A stretch of 64,000 nucleotides of DNA from Limnochordales bacterium (GTDB lineage Bacteria; Bacillota; Limnochordia; Limnochordales; DUMU01), in NCBI GenBank assembly GCA_014896315.1, contig JADBKP010000013.1, positions 47,055-111,054 of the forward strand, given 5' to 3'. The position numbers and the translations under genes are program-made. Positions within the stretch are counted from its first letter, which is position 1. Each line of letters starts with the position of its first letter. The notes under the pieces were generated by a model. The model did not search any database, was not told where the DNA came from, and saw nothing but the letters and a program-made list of their open reading frames with translations. Of the stretch, positions 54,887-62,451 are shown piece after piece.

Positions 54887-56425
54887 ATGCCGGAGCTTCC
54901 CGAGGTGGAGACCATCCGCAGGACGCTGGCGCCACGGGTCAGGGGACGGACCATCAGGGAGATCCAGGTGCTGGAAGAACGCCTGCTCCGGAATGTGGAG
55001 CCAGAAGAGCTGGCGGCGGTTGCCCGGGATAGGCGCATTGGTGAACCTGTCCGGCGCGGGAAGTACCTCGTAATCCCCCTTGAGCCGGGAGCCGAAGCCC
55101 TGCTTCTACACCTGCGGATGACGGGACGGCTCTTGTTTGGTCCGCCGGAGGAGAAGCACGTATCGCTCCTCGTCCAGTTTGCTGATGACGGCCCACCCCT
55201 ACGCTTGGTCGACACCCGTAAGTTTGCTATGCTCTACTTAATACCCTGGAGTAATGGGGTAGCTGGGGTAGCAGGCGAGGCGGTGGCAGAGGCGGGGCGG
55301 TCGCCCTTCTCGCTTCCCGAGGGATTTGCCAGGCTTGGACCTGAGCCGCTCTCTGACGACTGGACGGTGGAAGGTTTCTGGCAGAGACTTGAGGGGCGGC
55401 GGCAGCCGATCAAGTCGCTCCTTCTCAATCAGGAAGTGGTGGCCGGTATCGGCAATATCTATGCTGACGAGGCTCTCTTTCGCGCCCGCATCCACCCTCT
55501 CACAGCCGCAGGTGAAATGAGCCGGGATCAGGCCGAAAGGCTGTTTGCGGCCGTGCGAGAGGTGCTGGCGGAGGCGATCGCTTGGGGGGGCACGACTTTC
55601 CGGGATTATCAGGATGCCCAGGGCAAGCGGGGCGAGTACGTGACGCAGCTTCGCGTTTACGGGCGGGAGGGAGAGCCCTGCCCGGAGTGCGGCACCACCA
55701 TCGAGCTTCTCAGAATTGGCGGTCGGTCGGCGCATTTCTGCCCCCGCTGCCAGGAACGGGCTGTTCGGGAAGACGGAAGAGGCAGTGGTGGGGGTGGCGG
55801 CAACAATAGCGGTTCAACGCTGGTCATAGGCCTCACCGGGGGCATAGCCAGCGGGAAGTCTACCGTTCTCAGGCTTTTCCGGGAAGCGGGGGCGGAGACG
55901 CTGGACGCGGACGAGATAGTCCACCGGTTGGAGCAGCCCGGTGAGCCCGTCTACGAAGAGATAGTGGCCGAGTTCGGCCGGGAGTTTGTCCGGCCGGACG
56001 GCAGCCTGGACCGGCAGGCGCTCGGACGGGTGATCTTTGCTGACCCGAGGGCGCGAGAGCGGCTGAATCGCATCGTTCATCCGCGGGTCATAGAGAAGTT
56101 GCAGGAAGAGATAGCGGCCGCCCGGGCGCGAGGCACGCCGCTTGTGGTTGTTGACGTGCCGCTTCTGTTTGAAGTGGGGTTTGACCGAGATGTGGACCGT
56201 ACCGTGGTGGTGAAGGTGCCGGCAGCAGTGCAGCTCCGGCGGCTGATGGAGCGGGATGGCCTGGACGAGACGAGTGCGCGGCAGAGGCTGGAAGCCCAAT
56301 GGCCGCTGGCCGAGAAGGTGCGCCGGGCTGATTACGTGATCGACAACAGCGGAACGGTGGACGAGACCAGAGCTCAGGTCTGGGAGCTTGTGCAGAGGCT
56401 GAAGGTAGAGCAGACCCGGGTGTGA
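54887..56425 (+). CDS. Fused formamidopyrimidine-DNA glycosylase (MutM) and dephospho-CoA kinase (CoaE)
   Basis: One 512-codon frame carries two complete enzymes. Residues 1-~290 are MutM/Fpg: catalytic Pro2 and Glu3 in PELPEVE, Lys59, GIGNIYADEALF (187-198), and a zinc finger with Cys265, 268, 285 and 288. Residues ~311-512 are CoaE: P-loop GLTGGIASGKST (315-326), TLDADEIVHRL, DRQALGRVIF, VDVPLLFEVGFD and ADYVIDNSG. They are joined by a Gly/Asn/Ser linker (~296-311). In Bacillus these are adjacent separate genes after polA, so loss of the stop codon joined neighbours. MutM also has a ~20-residue Gly/Val/Ala insertion at 121-140. Confidence 0.95.
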   Translation: MPELPEVETIRRTLAPRVRGRTIREIQVLEERLLRNVEPEELAAVARDRRIGEPVRRGKYLVIPLEPGAEALLLHLRMTGRLLFGPPEEKHVSLLVQFADDGPPLRLVDTRKFAMLYLIPWSNGVAGVAGEAVAEAGRSPFSLPEGFARLGPEPLSDDWTVEGFWQRLEGRRQPIKSLLLNQEVVAGIGNIYADEALFRARIHPLTAAGEMSRDQAERLFAAVREVLAEAIAWGGTTFRDYQDAQGKRGEYVTQLRVYGREGEPCPECGTTIELLRIGGRSAHFCPRCQERAVREDGRGSGGGGGNNSGSTLVIGLTGGIASGKSTVLRLFREAGAETLDADEIVHRLEQPGEPVYEEIVAEFGREFVRPDGSLDRQALGRVIFADPRARERLNRIVHPRVIEKLQEEIAAARARGTPLVVVDVPLLFEVGFDRDVDRTVVVKVPAAVQLRRLMERDGLDETSARQRLEAQWPLAEKVRRADYVIDNSGTVDETRAQVWELVQRLKVEQTRV

Positions 56426-56533
56426 AATGGTTGCCCCGGTGTGACATGGCCCCGGTGACACGGCCGGGTTACTGCCCTGAGGCGGGCGGGCCGGGGCGCG
56501 GCGGCACCAGGCGGAAGTGGGAGGCGGCAGCAG

Positions 56534-57049
56534 GTGCGATTGGCGCTGATTGCTCACGATAAGAAAAAGGCAGAGATGGTAGCATTTGTTCAAGAGCATA
56601 AGGACGTGCTTTCGAAGTGCGATCTCTTTGCCACCGGGACCACGGGGAAGATGGTGGCCGAGGCGACGGGCCTGCCGGTAGAGAGAATGCTGTCGGGGCC
56701 TTACGGAGGCGACCAGCAGATCGGTGCGCTGGTAGCCGGGGGTATGATCGACGCGGTGATCTTCCTGCGTGATCCACTCACCGCCCAGCCGCACGAACCT
56801 GATATTACGGCGCTCTTGCGGGTCTGTGACGTTCACAACGTGCCGCTTGCCACCAACCGGGCGACGGCCGAGATGATCCTTTATGCGGTCCGGGCCAGGC
56901 AGGGGGCGGAGGCGACGAAGGCGATACGGTCAGGGGCAGGGTCAGAGTCAAAACCAGGATCAGGCTCAGAGTCAGGGTTAGCGGCGGTGGCTGTGGCAGA
57001 TGCGGGGCGGACGCCGGGCGAGGGGGCCGCGCCCAGGAGCGAGGTATGA
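56534..57049 (+). CDS. mgsA: Methylglyoxal synthase
   Basis: Converts dihydroxyacetone phosphate to methylglyoxal and phosphate, a bypass that relieves phosphosugar stress. [25 protein letters not shown] (phosphate binding), [14 protein letters not shown], and [18 protein letters not shown] with the catalytic Asp, then [13 protein letters not shown]. The core of ~125 residues is followed by a ~45-residue Ser/Gly/Glu-rich tail not in the family. GTG at 56534. The stop overlaps the next gene (ATGA). Confidence 0.94.
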   Translation: MRLALIAHDKKKAEMVAFVQEHKDVLSKCDLFATGTTGKMVAEATGLPVERMLSGPYGGDQQIGALVAGGMIDAVIFLRDPLTAQPHEPDITALLRVCDVHNVPLATNRATAEMILYAVRARQGAEATKAIRSGAGSESKPGSGSESGLAAVAVADAGRTPGEGAAPRSEV

Positions 57050-57687
57050 AGGGAAGGACATGGTGGTCGCGTTTGCTCTCCGTCGTTCTGCTCCTGCTTG
57101 TGTCGGCGGGAATCTGGGTTGGCGGCTTGCGGATTCTGTACCATTTGTACCCACTGACATATGCTGAAGTGGTCGATCGCTACGCCCGGGAGTACTCTAT
57201 CGATCCCTTCTTGATCATGGCCATGATCAGGGTGGAGAGCAGTTTCAAGCCGCAGAGTATCTCCCCGAGGGGCGCGGTGGGGCTGATGCAGGTGATGCCG
57301 GCCACGGCGCAGGACATGGCAGCCCGGATCGGGATTGAGGAGTTTGACCCCGAGCACGATCTGCTTGAACCGGAGACCAACATTCGCATCGGCGTCTGTT
57401 ATCTGGCCGACCTTGTCCGTGAGTTCGGTCCCCGCACGGCGGTGGTGCTGGCCGCTTACAATGCGGGACGGGGTACGGTACGCAGGTGGCTCGAGCAGGA
57501 GATCTGGGACGGCGATCCCGGGGGGCTTGCGAGAGTGCCGTATGATGAGACCAGGCGGTATGTCGCCCGCGTTTTGACCACAGTTCGCTGGTATTACAGA
57601 ATCTACCGCGGGCGTTGGCCCCGCGGTGAGATTAAGAGCGAACTGCGTGCGCAGTGGCATCCCGGGTTGCCGACGCTGGCGCGGTAG
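57046..57687 (+). CDS. Membrane-anchored lytic transglycosylase (SLT domain)
   Basis: 213 residues. An N-terminal membrane anchor (~9-27, [19 protein letters not shown]) then a goose-lysozyme-like SLT domain: [39 protein letters not shown] with catalytic Glu in [22 protein letters not shown] and [15 protein letters not shown]. Cleaves the MurNAc-GlcNAc bond to 1,6-anhydro ends outside the membrane. ATG at 57046 overlaps the mgsA stop codon. Confidence 0.93.
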   Translation: MKGRTWWSRLLSVVLLLLVSAGIWVGGLRILYHLYPLTYAEVVDRYAREYSIDPFLIMAMIRVESSFKPQSISPRGAVGLMQVMPATAQDMAARIGIEEFDPEHDLLEPETNIRIGVCYLADLVREFGPRTAVVLAAYNAGRGTVRRWLEQEIWDGDPGGLARVPYDETRRYVARVLTTVRWYYRIYRGRWPRGEIKSELRAQWHPGLPTLAR

Positions 57688-57758
57688 GTTCTGCCGAGCG
57701 GGTGGAGCGGATGTGCGAACGGGCAAACACAGGCTGGGCGGCGAAAGGAGTCTTAGGG

Positions 57759-58928
57759 ATGGCGGCGGAGGCAACGGGAAAGATGCAACCGGGATATGGA
57801 GGTACAGGTGAAGCAATGGCTGGAGAAACAGAGCTGGCGGGCGGCGGCGGGGACGCGGCCGGGCAGGTCGTCCGGAGCGGCCCAGAACGGACGGGGCCTC
57901 GCACCGTCAAGGATGTTGTGAGCTACAGTGTTGATCCGCAGCGGGTTCTCTTCTCCGCAACGCCCGATGAGATCGTGGCCGGCTGGACCACGGATGTCTA
58001 CTTTGTGAAGACCCGCGAGATCCTCGAAAGGCTGGGGCTGGCCGATACTCCGGTTGTGGCCGAAATCTTCCCGCGGCGGGAGGGCGTGCTGGCGGGGGTA
58101 GAGGAATGTCGGCGCTTGTTGATGCAGGTGCCGGCCGAGCTGCGGGTATGGGCGCTCGCGGAGGGGGAGACGTTCAGTCCCAGGGAAGTGGTGATGCGGA
58201 TTGAAGGGCCGTATGCCGCCTTCGGGATCTACGAGACGGCGTTGCTCGGGATCCTGGCCTCCTCCAGCGGTTGGGCCACGGCGGCGCGGATCGTGAAGGA
58301 GGCCGCGGGAGGCAAGCCGGTCTACAGCTTCGGGGCACGGCACGTGCATCCGGCAGTAGCCCCGGTGCTGGAACGGGCGGCGATCGTGGGCGGAGCGGAC
58401 GGCGCCGCCTGCATCATGGCAGCCAAGCTGGCCGGACAGGAGCCGGTCGGCACCGTCCCGCATGCGCTCTTTCTGATTGTCGGCGACTCGGTTGAGACCG
58501 CCAAAGCGTATCATGCCATAATGCCTCCCACCGAGCCGCGCACCATCCTGGTCGACACCTTCAAGGACGAGGCGGAGGAGAGCCTGCGGGTGGCGGAAGC
58601 GCTGGGTGAGGCGCTCCAGGGGGTGCGGCTTGACACTCCCAGTGAACGGGGCGGCGTCACCCCCGAGCTGGTGCGAGAGGTGCGGTACCGGCTCGACCAG
58701 GCCGGCTACCGGCACGTGAAGATCTTCATCTCGGGCGGGTTGACCCCGGAGCGGATTAGGCTTCTGGCTGAGGCAGGGGCGGATGCGTTCGGGGTGGGCA
58801 GCTTCATCTCGGCAGCTCCGCCCATTGACATGACCATGGACGTGAAAGAGGTAGCGGGCAAGCCGATCGCGAAGCGAGGCCGCCTGCCGGGCAAGCAGGA
58901 AAACCCTCGGCTGAAGCGGATCATCTAG
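57759..58928 (+). CDS. Nicotinate phosphoribosyltransferase
   Basis: Forms nicotinate mononucleotide from nicotinate and PRPP in NAD salvage. It is the shorter archaeal/Thermoplasma-like type: VDPQRVLFSATPDEIVAGWTTDVYF, EIFPRREGVLAGVEE, YETALLGILASSSGWATAARIV, FGARHVHPAVAPVLERAA with catalytic His, TVPHALFLIVGDSVETAKAYH, VDTFKDEAEESLRVAEAL and FISGGLTPERIRLLAEAGADAFGVGSFIS. ATG at 57759 with AAAGGAG 8 bases upstream gives 389 residues; the first ~48 are low-complexity, and starts at 57783 or 57816 cannot be excluded. Confidence 0.92.
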   Translation: MAAEATGKMQPGYGGTGEAMAGETELAGGGGDAAGQVVRSGPERTGPRTVKDVVSYSVDPQRVLFSATPDEIVAGWTTDVYFVKTREILERLGLADTPVVAEIFPRREGVLAGVEECRRLLMQVPAELRVWALAEGETFSPREVVMRIEGPYAAFGIYETALLGILASSSGWATAARIVKEAAGGKPVYSFGARHVHPAVAPVLERAAIVGGADGAACIMAAKLAGQEPVGTVPHALFLIVGDSVETAKAYHAIMPPTEPRTILVDTFKDEAEESLRVAEALGEALQGVRLDTPSERGGVTPELVREVRYRLDQAGYRHVKIFISGGLTPERIRLLAEAGADAFGVGSFISAAPPIDMTMDVKEVAGKPIAKRGRLPGKQENPRLKRII

Positions 58929-58945
58929 TGGGAGCAGGTGACCTC

Positions 58946-58974
58946 TTGACGTGCGAGGTGGCCGGCGGTAGAAT
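58946..58974 (+). promoter_or_regulatory. Sigma-A-type promoter for tRNA-Leu(GAG)
   Basis: TTGACG (58946-58951), exactly 17 bases, TAGAAT (58969-58974). Transcription would begin near 58981, 17 bases before the tRNA. Confidence 0.8.
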
Positions 58975-58997
58975 CGATGTGGCATGAGGTTTTGCGT

Positions 58998-59082
58998 GCC
59001 CGGGTGGCGGAATTGGCAGACGCGCACGTTTGAGGGGCGTGTGGAGCAATCCATATGGGTTCAAGTCCCATCCCGGGCACCA
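58998..59082 (+). tRNA. tRNA-Leu (anticodon GAG)
   Basis: Acceptor GCCCGGG/CCCGGGC, D-arm GGCGGAATTGGCAGACGC, anticodon stem CACGT/GCGTG with loop TTGAGGG giving GAG, class II variable arm, T-loop GTTCAAGTC. CCA is encoded (59080-59082). Its 3' end abuts an integrase remnant, the typical site for element integration. Confidence 0.95.
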
Positions 59083-59088
59083 TTAAGT

Positions 59089-59774
59089 TTAGCTGGGGTT
59101 CTGGTGAGCCAGAACCCCATTTTGTTCCATATAGCCCCGGTTGACGCGTGTAGTCGGAGTGGAGTTTGACTGGAGGGCAGCTACTGTCTTTTGGTCAACT
59201 CTCACCTGCGCCAGCCAGGTCGCGAATAATTTCCTGGCACTATGGAGGGTCAGGTTTCGATCTAATCCCAGGTTATCACGATAGCGGGCAAAGGCCCTAT
59301 CCAGGCAACCAAGCTCCCGCTCCCGTACGTTTCCGTCTGCCTTGGCGAGAACGAAGCCATCGAGTCTTATGACGCGTTCTTTGTCCGATGATGCTTGAGC
59401 GCTTCCCACAGGTCTCGTGGCATCGGGATGTTGCGTCGACTGGCGCGTGTCTTGAGAGGTTTCAACCCATTGGCCTGCAACTGCTCGACAACGTGGATGA
59501 TTCCCTCTTTGAGGTCGACGTTTTCCAGCGTAACCCCATGATCTCGCCACCGCGCATACCGGTGGAGAAAGCCGCGAGCCCCAGGTAGGCATCCGTTCCA
59601 CGAGCCAGTTCTAGCATCGCCTGAGCCTGTTCTTTCCTGAGGAAACCCACCAGGTTTTGACGCGCCCGAGGTGGATCTGAGATCAGATCGCAGGGGTTCC
59701 TGGTCAGCAGACCTTCCTTGACTGCAGCCTCAAACGCACAGTGCGGCAGGCGATGGGCCTGTTCTGCCGGTCAA
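59089..59774 (-). pseudogene. Degraded tyrosine recombinase (integrase)
   Basis: Phage-type integrase core in at least two frames. From the 5' side: HCAFEAAVKEGLLTRNPCDL, then FLRKEQAQAMLELARGTDAYLGLAAF and STGMRGGEIMGLRW (catalytic Arg region). Immediately after RW the reading shifts frame to ENVDLKEGI. A further shift leads to RLDGFVLAKADGN and NLTLHSARKLFATWLAQVRVDQKTVAAL, where the HxxR and LGHSS boxes are altered (HSARK, LQSNS). The N-terminal SAM-like domain is cut off at the IS256 boundary. It points away from tRNA-Leu in the arrangement left by an element inserted at the tRNA 3' end. Confidence 0.85.
59094..59124 (+). terminator. Rho-independent terminator of tRNA-Leu(GAG)
   Basis: TGGGGTTCTGG (59094-59104), loop TGAG, CCAGAACCCCA (59109-59119), then T4 before G. 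A perfect 11-bp stem. It overlaps the 3' end of the integrase remnant on the other strand. Confidence 0.88.
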
Positions 59775-61164
59775 GTCCGGATTTTGGTGTAAAAGCGGCC
59801 TCCGGTAGACAACGTGCTGTCATGCCACGTGTGGTTCCCGCTTAATGTTCATGCCATGGGTGGTCTCCACATTGGCTTTCCACCTCCAATACTCTGACAT
59901 GTCGAAGTAGCGGTGCCCGGTCGTCCAGGCCTCATCGATTTCCATGAGGACTGCCCCCAGCAGCCGGAACGCCGACTCTTCGTTGGGGAAGATGCGGATA
60001 ACTCGTTCCCGCCGGCGGATCTCTTCGTTGAGCCGCTCAACCCCATTGGTCGTCCGCAAGCGTCGACGATATTGCTCAGGAAGAGCCATGATTGCCATAG
60101 CATCTTCGAATCCGGATTCGAGGATTTCTACAGCCCGTGGAGCCCGCTCAGCATAATCCCGCACCAGCTCCTCCTTCAGCCGACGCGCGGTCTCCCAGTC
60201 GGGCGCATCGAATACCAGCCGTAGGCGTTGGTGAAGCTCCCGTTCCAGTGATTTGGGGCAGGCATCGAGAATGTTGCGGATAAAGTGGGTCTGACACCGC
60301 TGCCACGTTGCCCCTTGAAAGCACGTCTCGACCGCTTTGACAAGGCCTTTATGCTCATCAGATACCACCAGATCAACCCCTGTCAGTCCACGGGTCTTGA
60401 GGCGGTTGAAGAACTCCTTCCAGCTGTTCTCCGATTCGCTGTCCCCAATCATAAGTCCCAGAATCTCCCGGTACCCCTCCTGGTTGACGCCCGTGGCAAT
60501 CAACACGCTGCAAAGCCGAACCCTGCCGCCCTTGCGTACCCTAATCACTATGGCATCTACCAGCAAGAACGGATATTGCCCACCGCTCAGGTCACGGTCG
60601 TTCCACTCCTGGACAATCGCATCGAGCCCCTTGCACAGCTCAGACACGGTCGACCGGGAAAACTCCGTCCCGCACAACTCCTCCACAATCGCCCGAACCT
60701 TCCGGGTCGAAACCCCGTTGACCACCATCTCCACCATGGCCAGCAGCAGCGCCTGCTCACTGCGCTGGTAGCGTTCGAAAAGGTCGGTCGAGAAACTACC
60801 CCTGCGCACCCTGGGAACTTGCAGGTTCAGCTCGCCCACCCGGGTCTTGAGCAGCCTGGGTCGATGTCCGTTCCGATACCCCTGGCGCTCTTCGGTACGC
60901 TCGTAGCGCTCGGCCTTTAGTTGCTCAGTAACCTGCGCTTCCAGGATCTGATTAATCACCTGCTCCACAAGCCGCGCCAAGCCGTCATCCCGAACGAACA
61001 ACTGCTGCAAGATCTCGCCGTCTATGGTAACCTGGTACTGGGCCATCCTTGTCCCTCCTGGTGATGTGGAGTAAGTCACCCATTCATCTACCAGAGGCGG
61101 GGTGGCCCTTCCTGCTTCGAGGGGCCCCCGGGACCCTCTCCACTTTTACACCAGCATACCGGAC
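59775..61164 (-). mobile_element. IS256-family insertion sequence
   Basis: About 1390 bases bounded by imperfect inverted repeats: from the left GTCCGGATTTTGGTGTAAAAG, and from the right (inverted) GTCCGGTATGCTGGTGTAAAAG, one gap and three differences. It contains a single intact transposase gene. The 8-9 bp target duplication expected for IS256 is not visible: the left flank (CCGGTCAA) and right flank (ACTACTGG) differ. Confidence 0.82.
59820..61046 (-). CDS. IS256-family transposase (mutator type)
   Basis: 408 residues from ATG 61046, with AGGAGGG upstream. The DDE residues are visible: Asp in PFLLVDAIVIRVRKGG, Asp in LVVSDEHKGLVKAV and Glu in TTNGVERLNEEIRRRERV. The CxxH motif region reads WQRCQTHFIRNIL. 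No frameshift or stop, so the enzyme is probably active. It uses inverted repeats to move the element. Confidence 0.95.
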   Translation of the reverse strand: MAQYQVTIDGEILQQLFVRDDGLARLVEQVINQILEAQVTEQLKAERYERTEERQGYRNGHRPRLLKTRVGELNLQVPRVRRGSFSTDLFERYQRSEQALLLAMVEMVVNGVSTRKVRAIVEELCGTEFSRSTVSELCKGLDAIVQEWNDRDLSGGQYPFLLVDAIVIRVRKGGRVRLCSVLIATGVNQEGYREILGLMIGDSESENSWKEFFNRLKTRGLTGVDLVVSDEHKGLVKAVETCFQGATWQRCQTHFIRNILDACPKSLERELHQRLRLVFDAPDWETARRLKEELVRDYAERAPRAVEILESGFEDAMAIMALPEQYRRRLRTTNGVERLNEEIRRRERVIRIFPNEESAFRLLGAVLMEIDEAWTTGHRYFDMSEYWRWKANVETTHGMNIKREPHVA

Positions 61165-61986
61165 ACTACTGGAGGTTTAGACGGTAAGCGTCGGCGGTTG
61201 CGGAACAAAACCACTTTCCGTAGCCAAGCTGCTTCTGGCGAGGAGTTTTGGGAAGGGGCGAGTGAGCATCTGTACAGCCTCTATGACTTGGACGAACAGA
61301 CGTTGGTGATTATCAACGGTGATCGTGCCGGTTGGATTCGGCAAGGGCAGAAGTATTTCCCGAATGCCCTCTACCAGGTGGACAGGTTTCATCTAGCCCG
61401 GGAGTTGGTGCGGATATTTGGTGTGGGAAACAAGAAGGTGTTGCGAGAGATCTTCCGGGTCATTGATAAAGATCCGACGGGGCAGGCGTTCCTGGAGGCG
61501 CTTGAGCGCCATCGGGACAAGGTTCCTAAGGAGAAGCTAGCGGAATTCGAGGCTCTGGTGAATGATCTGAGGCCGATAGCCGAGTGTGTGTGCGACTACC
61601 GTGTTCGCTTGCGAGCGAAGGGGCAATCGACCGAAGGGCTGTACGGTATGGGGGCAGCCGAATCGCAGATGAGCTGCCTGGCTGATCGGACAAAGCACCG
61701 GCGGCAAAGTTGGAGTCGTGTGGGGTTAGCGTCACTGATGCAGCTGCTCTGTGCAAAGCTGGCAGGGAAGCTCGAGGCCGTCATTCAATCGAGCAAGGGA
61801 GTATTGGTGGAGCTTGCGGATGTCGAAGAGCGAATCGAAGAAGCGAAACGAGAAGTGGTGGAAAGAATGCGGGCAGAGAGCCCTGGAGTCAAACAAAGCC
61901 ACCCGCCCATCCTTGACGCTGGGCGGGGACGCTCCGGAGGTCTCTCACGAGTCCTTTTTGATTTGGCACATGCTTCCAGTTTTTAA
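61165..61986 (+). pseudogene. 5'-truncated ISLre2/UPF0236-type transposase
   Basis: The frame continues from the IS256 right boundary and encodes about 270 residues: VIINGDRAGWIRQGQKYFPNALYQVDRFHLAREL, a helical middle part (KVLREIFRVIDKDPTGQAFLEALERH), and CDYRVRLRAKGQSTEGLYGMGAAESQMSCLADRTKHRRQSW. The NGD-x-WI and VDRFHLAR blocks are typical of ISLre2-family transposases. About 150-190 N-terminal residues and the left end are missing, cut at the IS256 border. Confidence 0.8.
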
Positions 61987-62026
61987 GACGATCGGAGGTT
62001 TGCCCACAAATACTTGACACTCACCC

Positions 62027-62182
62027 GTGATCGCCAGCCAGTTGCCCGTTGCTGAGTGGCGCGGGATGATTGGTGACCCGACGGTGACAGATGCCATTCT
62101 CGATCGCCTCGTACATCGAGCTCACAAAGTGACGCTCGAAGGCGAATCCATGCGGAAAGTGGCGTCGGCAGAAAGCAGATGA
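62027..62182 (+). pseudogene. IstB C-terminal fragment (IS21-family helper ATPase)
   Basis: A 51-codon frame reads [39 protein letters not shown] and [10 protein letters not shown] before TGA. This is the conserved end of IstB ATPases of IS21-type elements. The rest of istB and all of istA are absent on the left, where ISLre2 sequence adjoins. It is the right-hand remnant of an IS21 copy. Confidence 0.85.
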
Positions 62183-62451
62183 CCGGTACGCCCTGGGGGG
62201 GGTGACGCCACGGGGGTGTCTGCCAGCCTCAGGGCAACCATCACCTATTCACCACTTTTCAGAAACCACCTGGGAGGTGAGAGTGGAACGTAACCGACCA
62301 CCTTTGCTACACTCGGGTCGCAGGCGTCGCTTCGCTCCGACAGTGGTCGGACAAAAACCGGAATGGGTGGTCGGTTTCGACCGGAATCGGTGGTCGGTTT
62401 GACCCGCAGCGGCAAGAGGAGATCGACGTAACAACGGCGAACAAAACTGCT
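62183..62451. repeat. IS21-type right end with tandem 23-bp repeats
   Basis: Two abutting 23-bp repeats, CCGGAATGGGTGGTCGGTTT-CGA (62358-62380) and CCGGAATCGGTGGTCGGTTT-GAC (62381-62403), differ at only a few positions. An inverted copy of their core, AACCGACCACC, lies at 62292-62302. Multiple terminal repeats like these are transposase-binding sites at IS21-family ends. The rest of the stretch is non-coding and also holds the ribosome-binding site of the IS66 gene (AGAGGAG near 62415). Confidence 0.7.

Noticed and set aside
62358..62403. CRISPR-like direct repeats.
   Set aside because: Only two abutting 23-bp units with no spacer; explained as IS21 terminal repeats.
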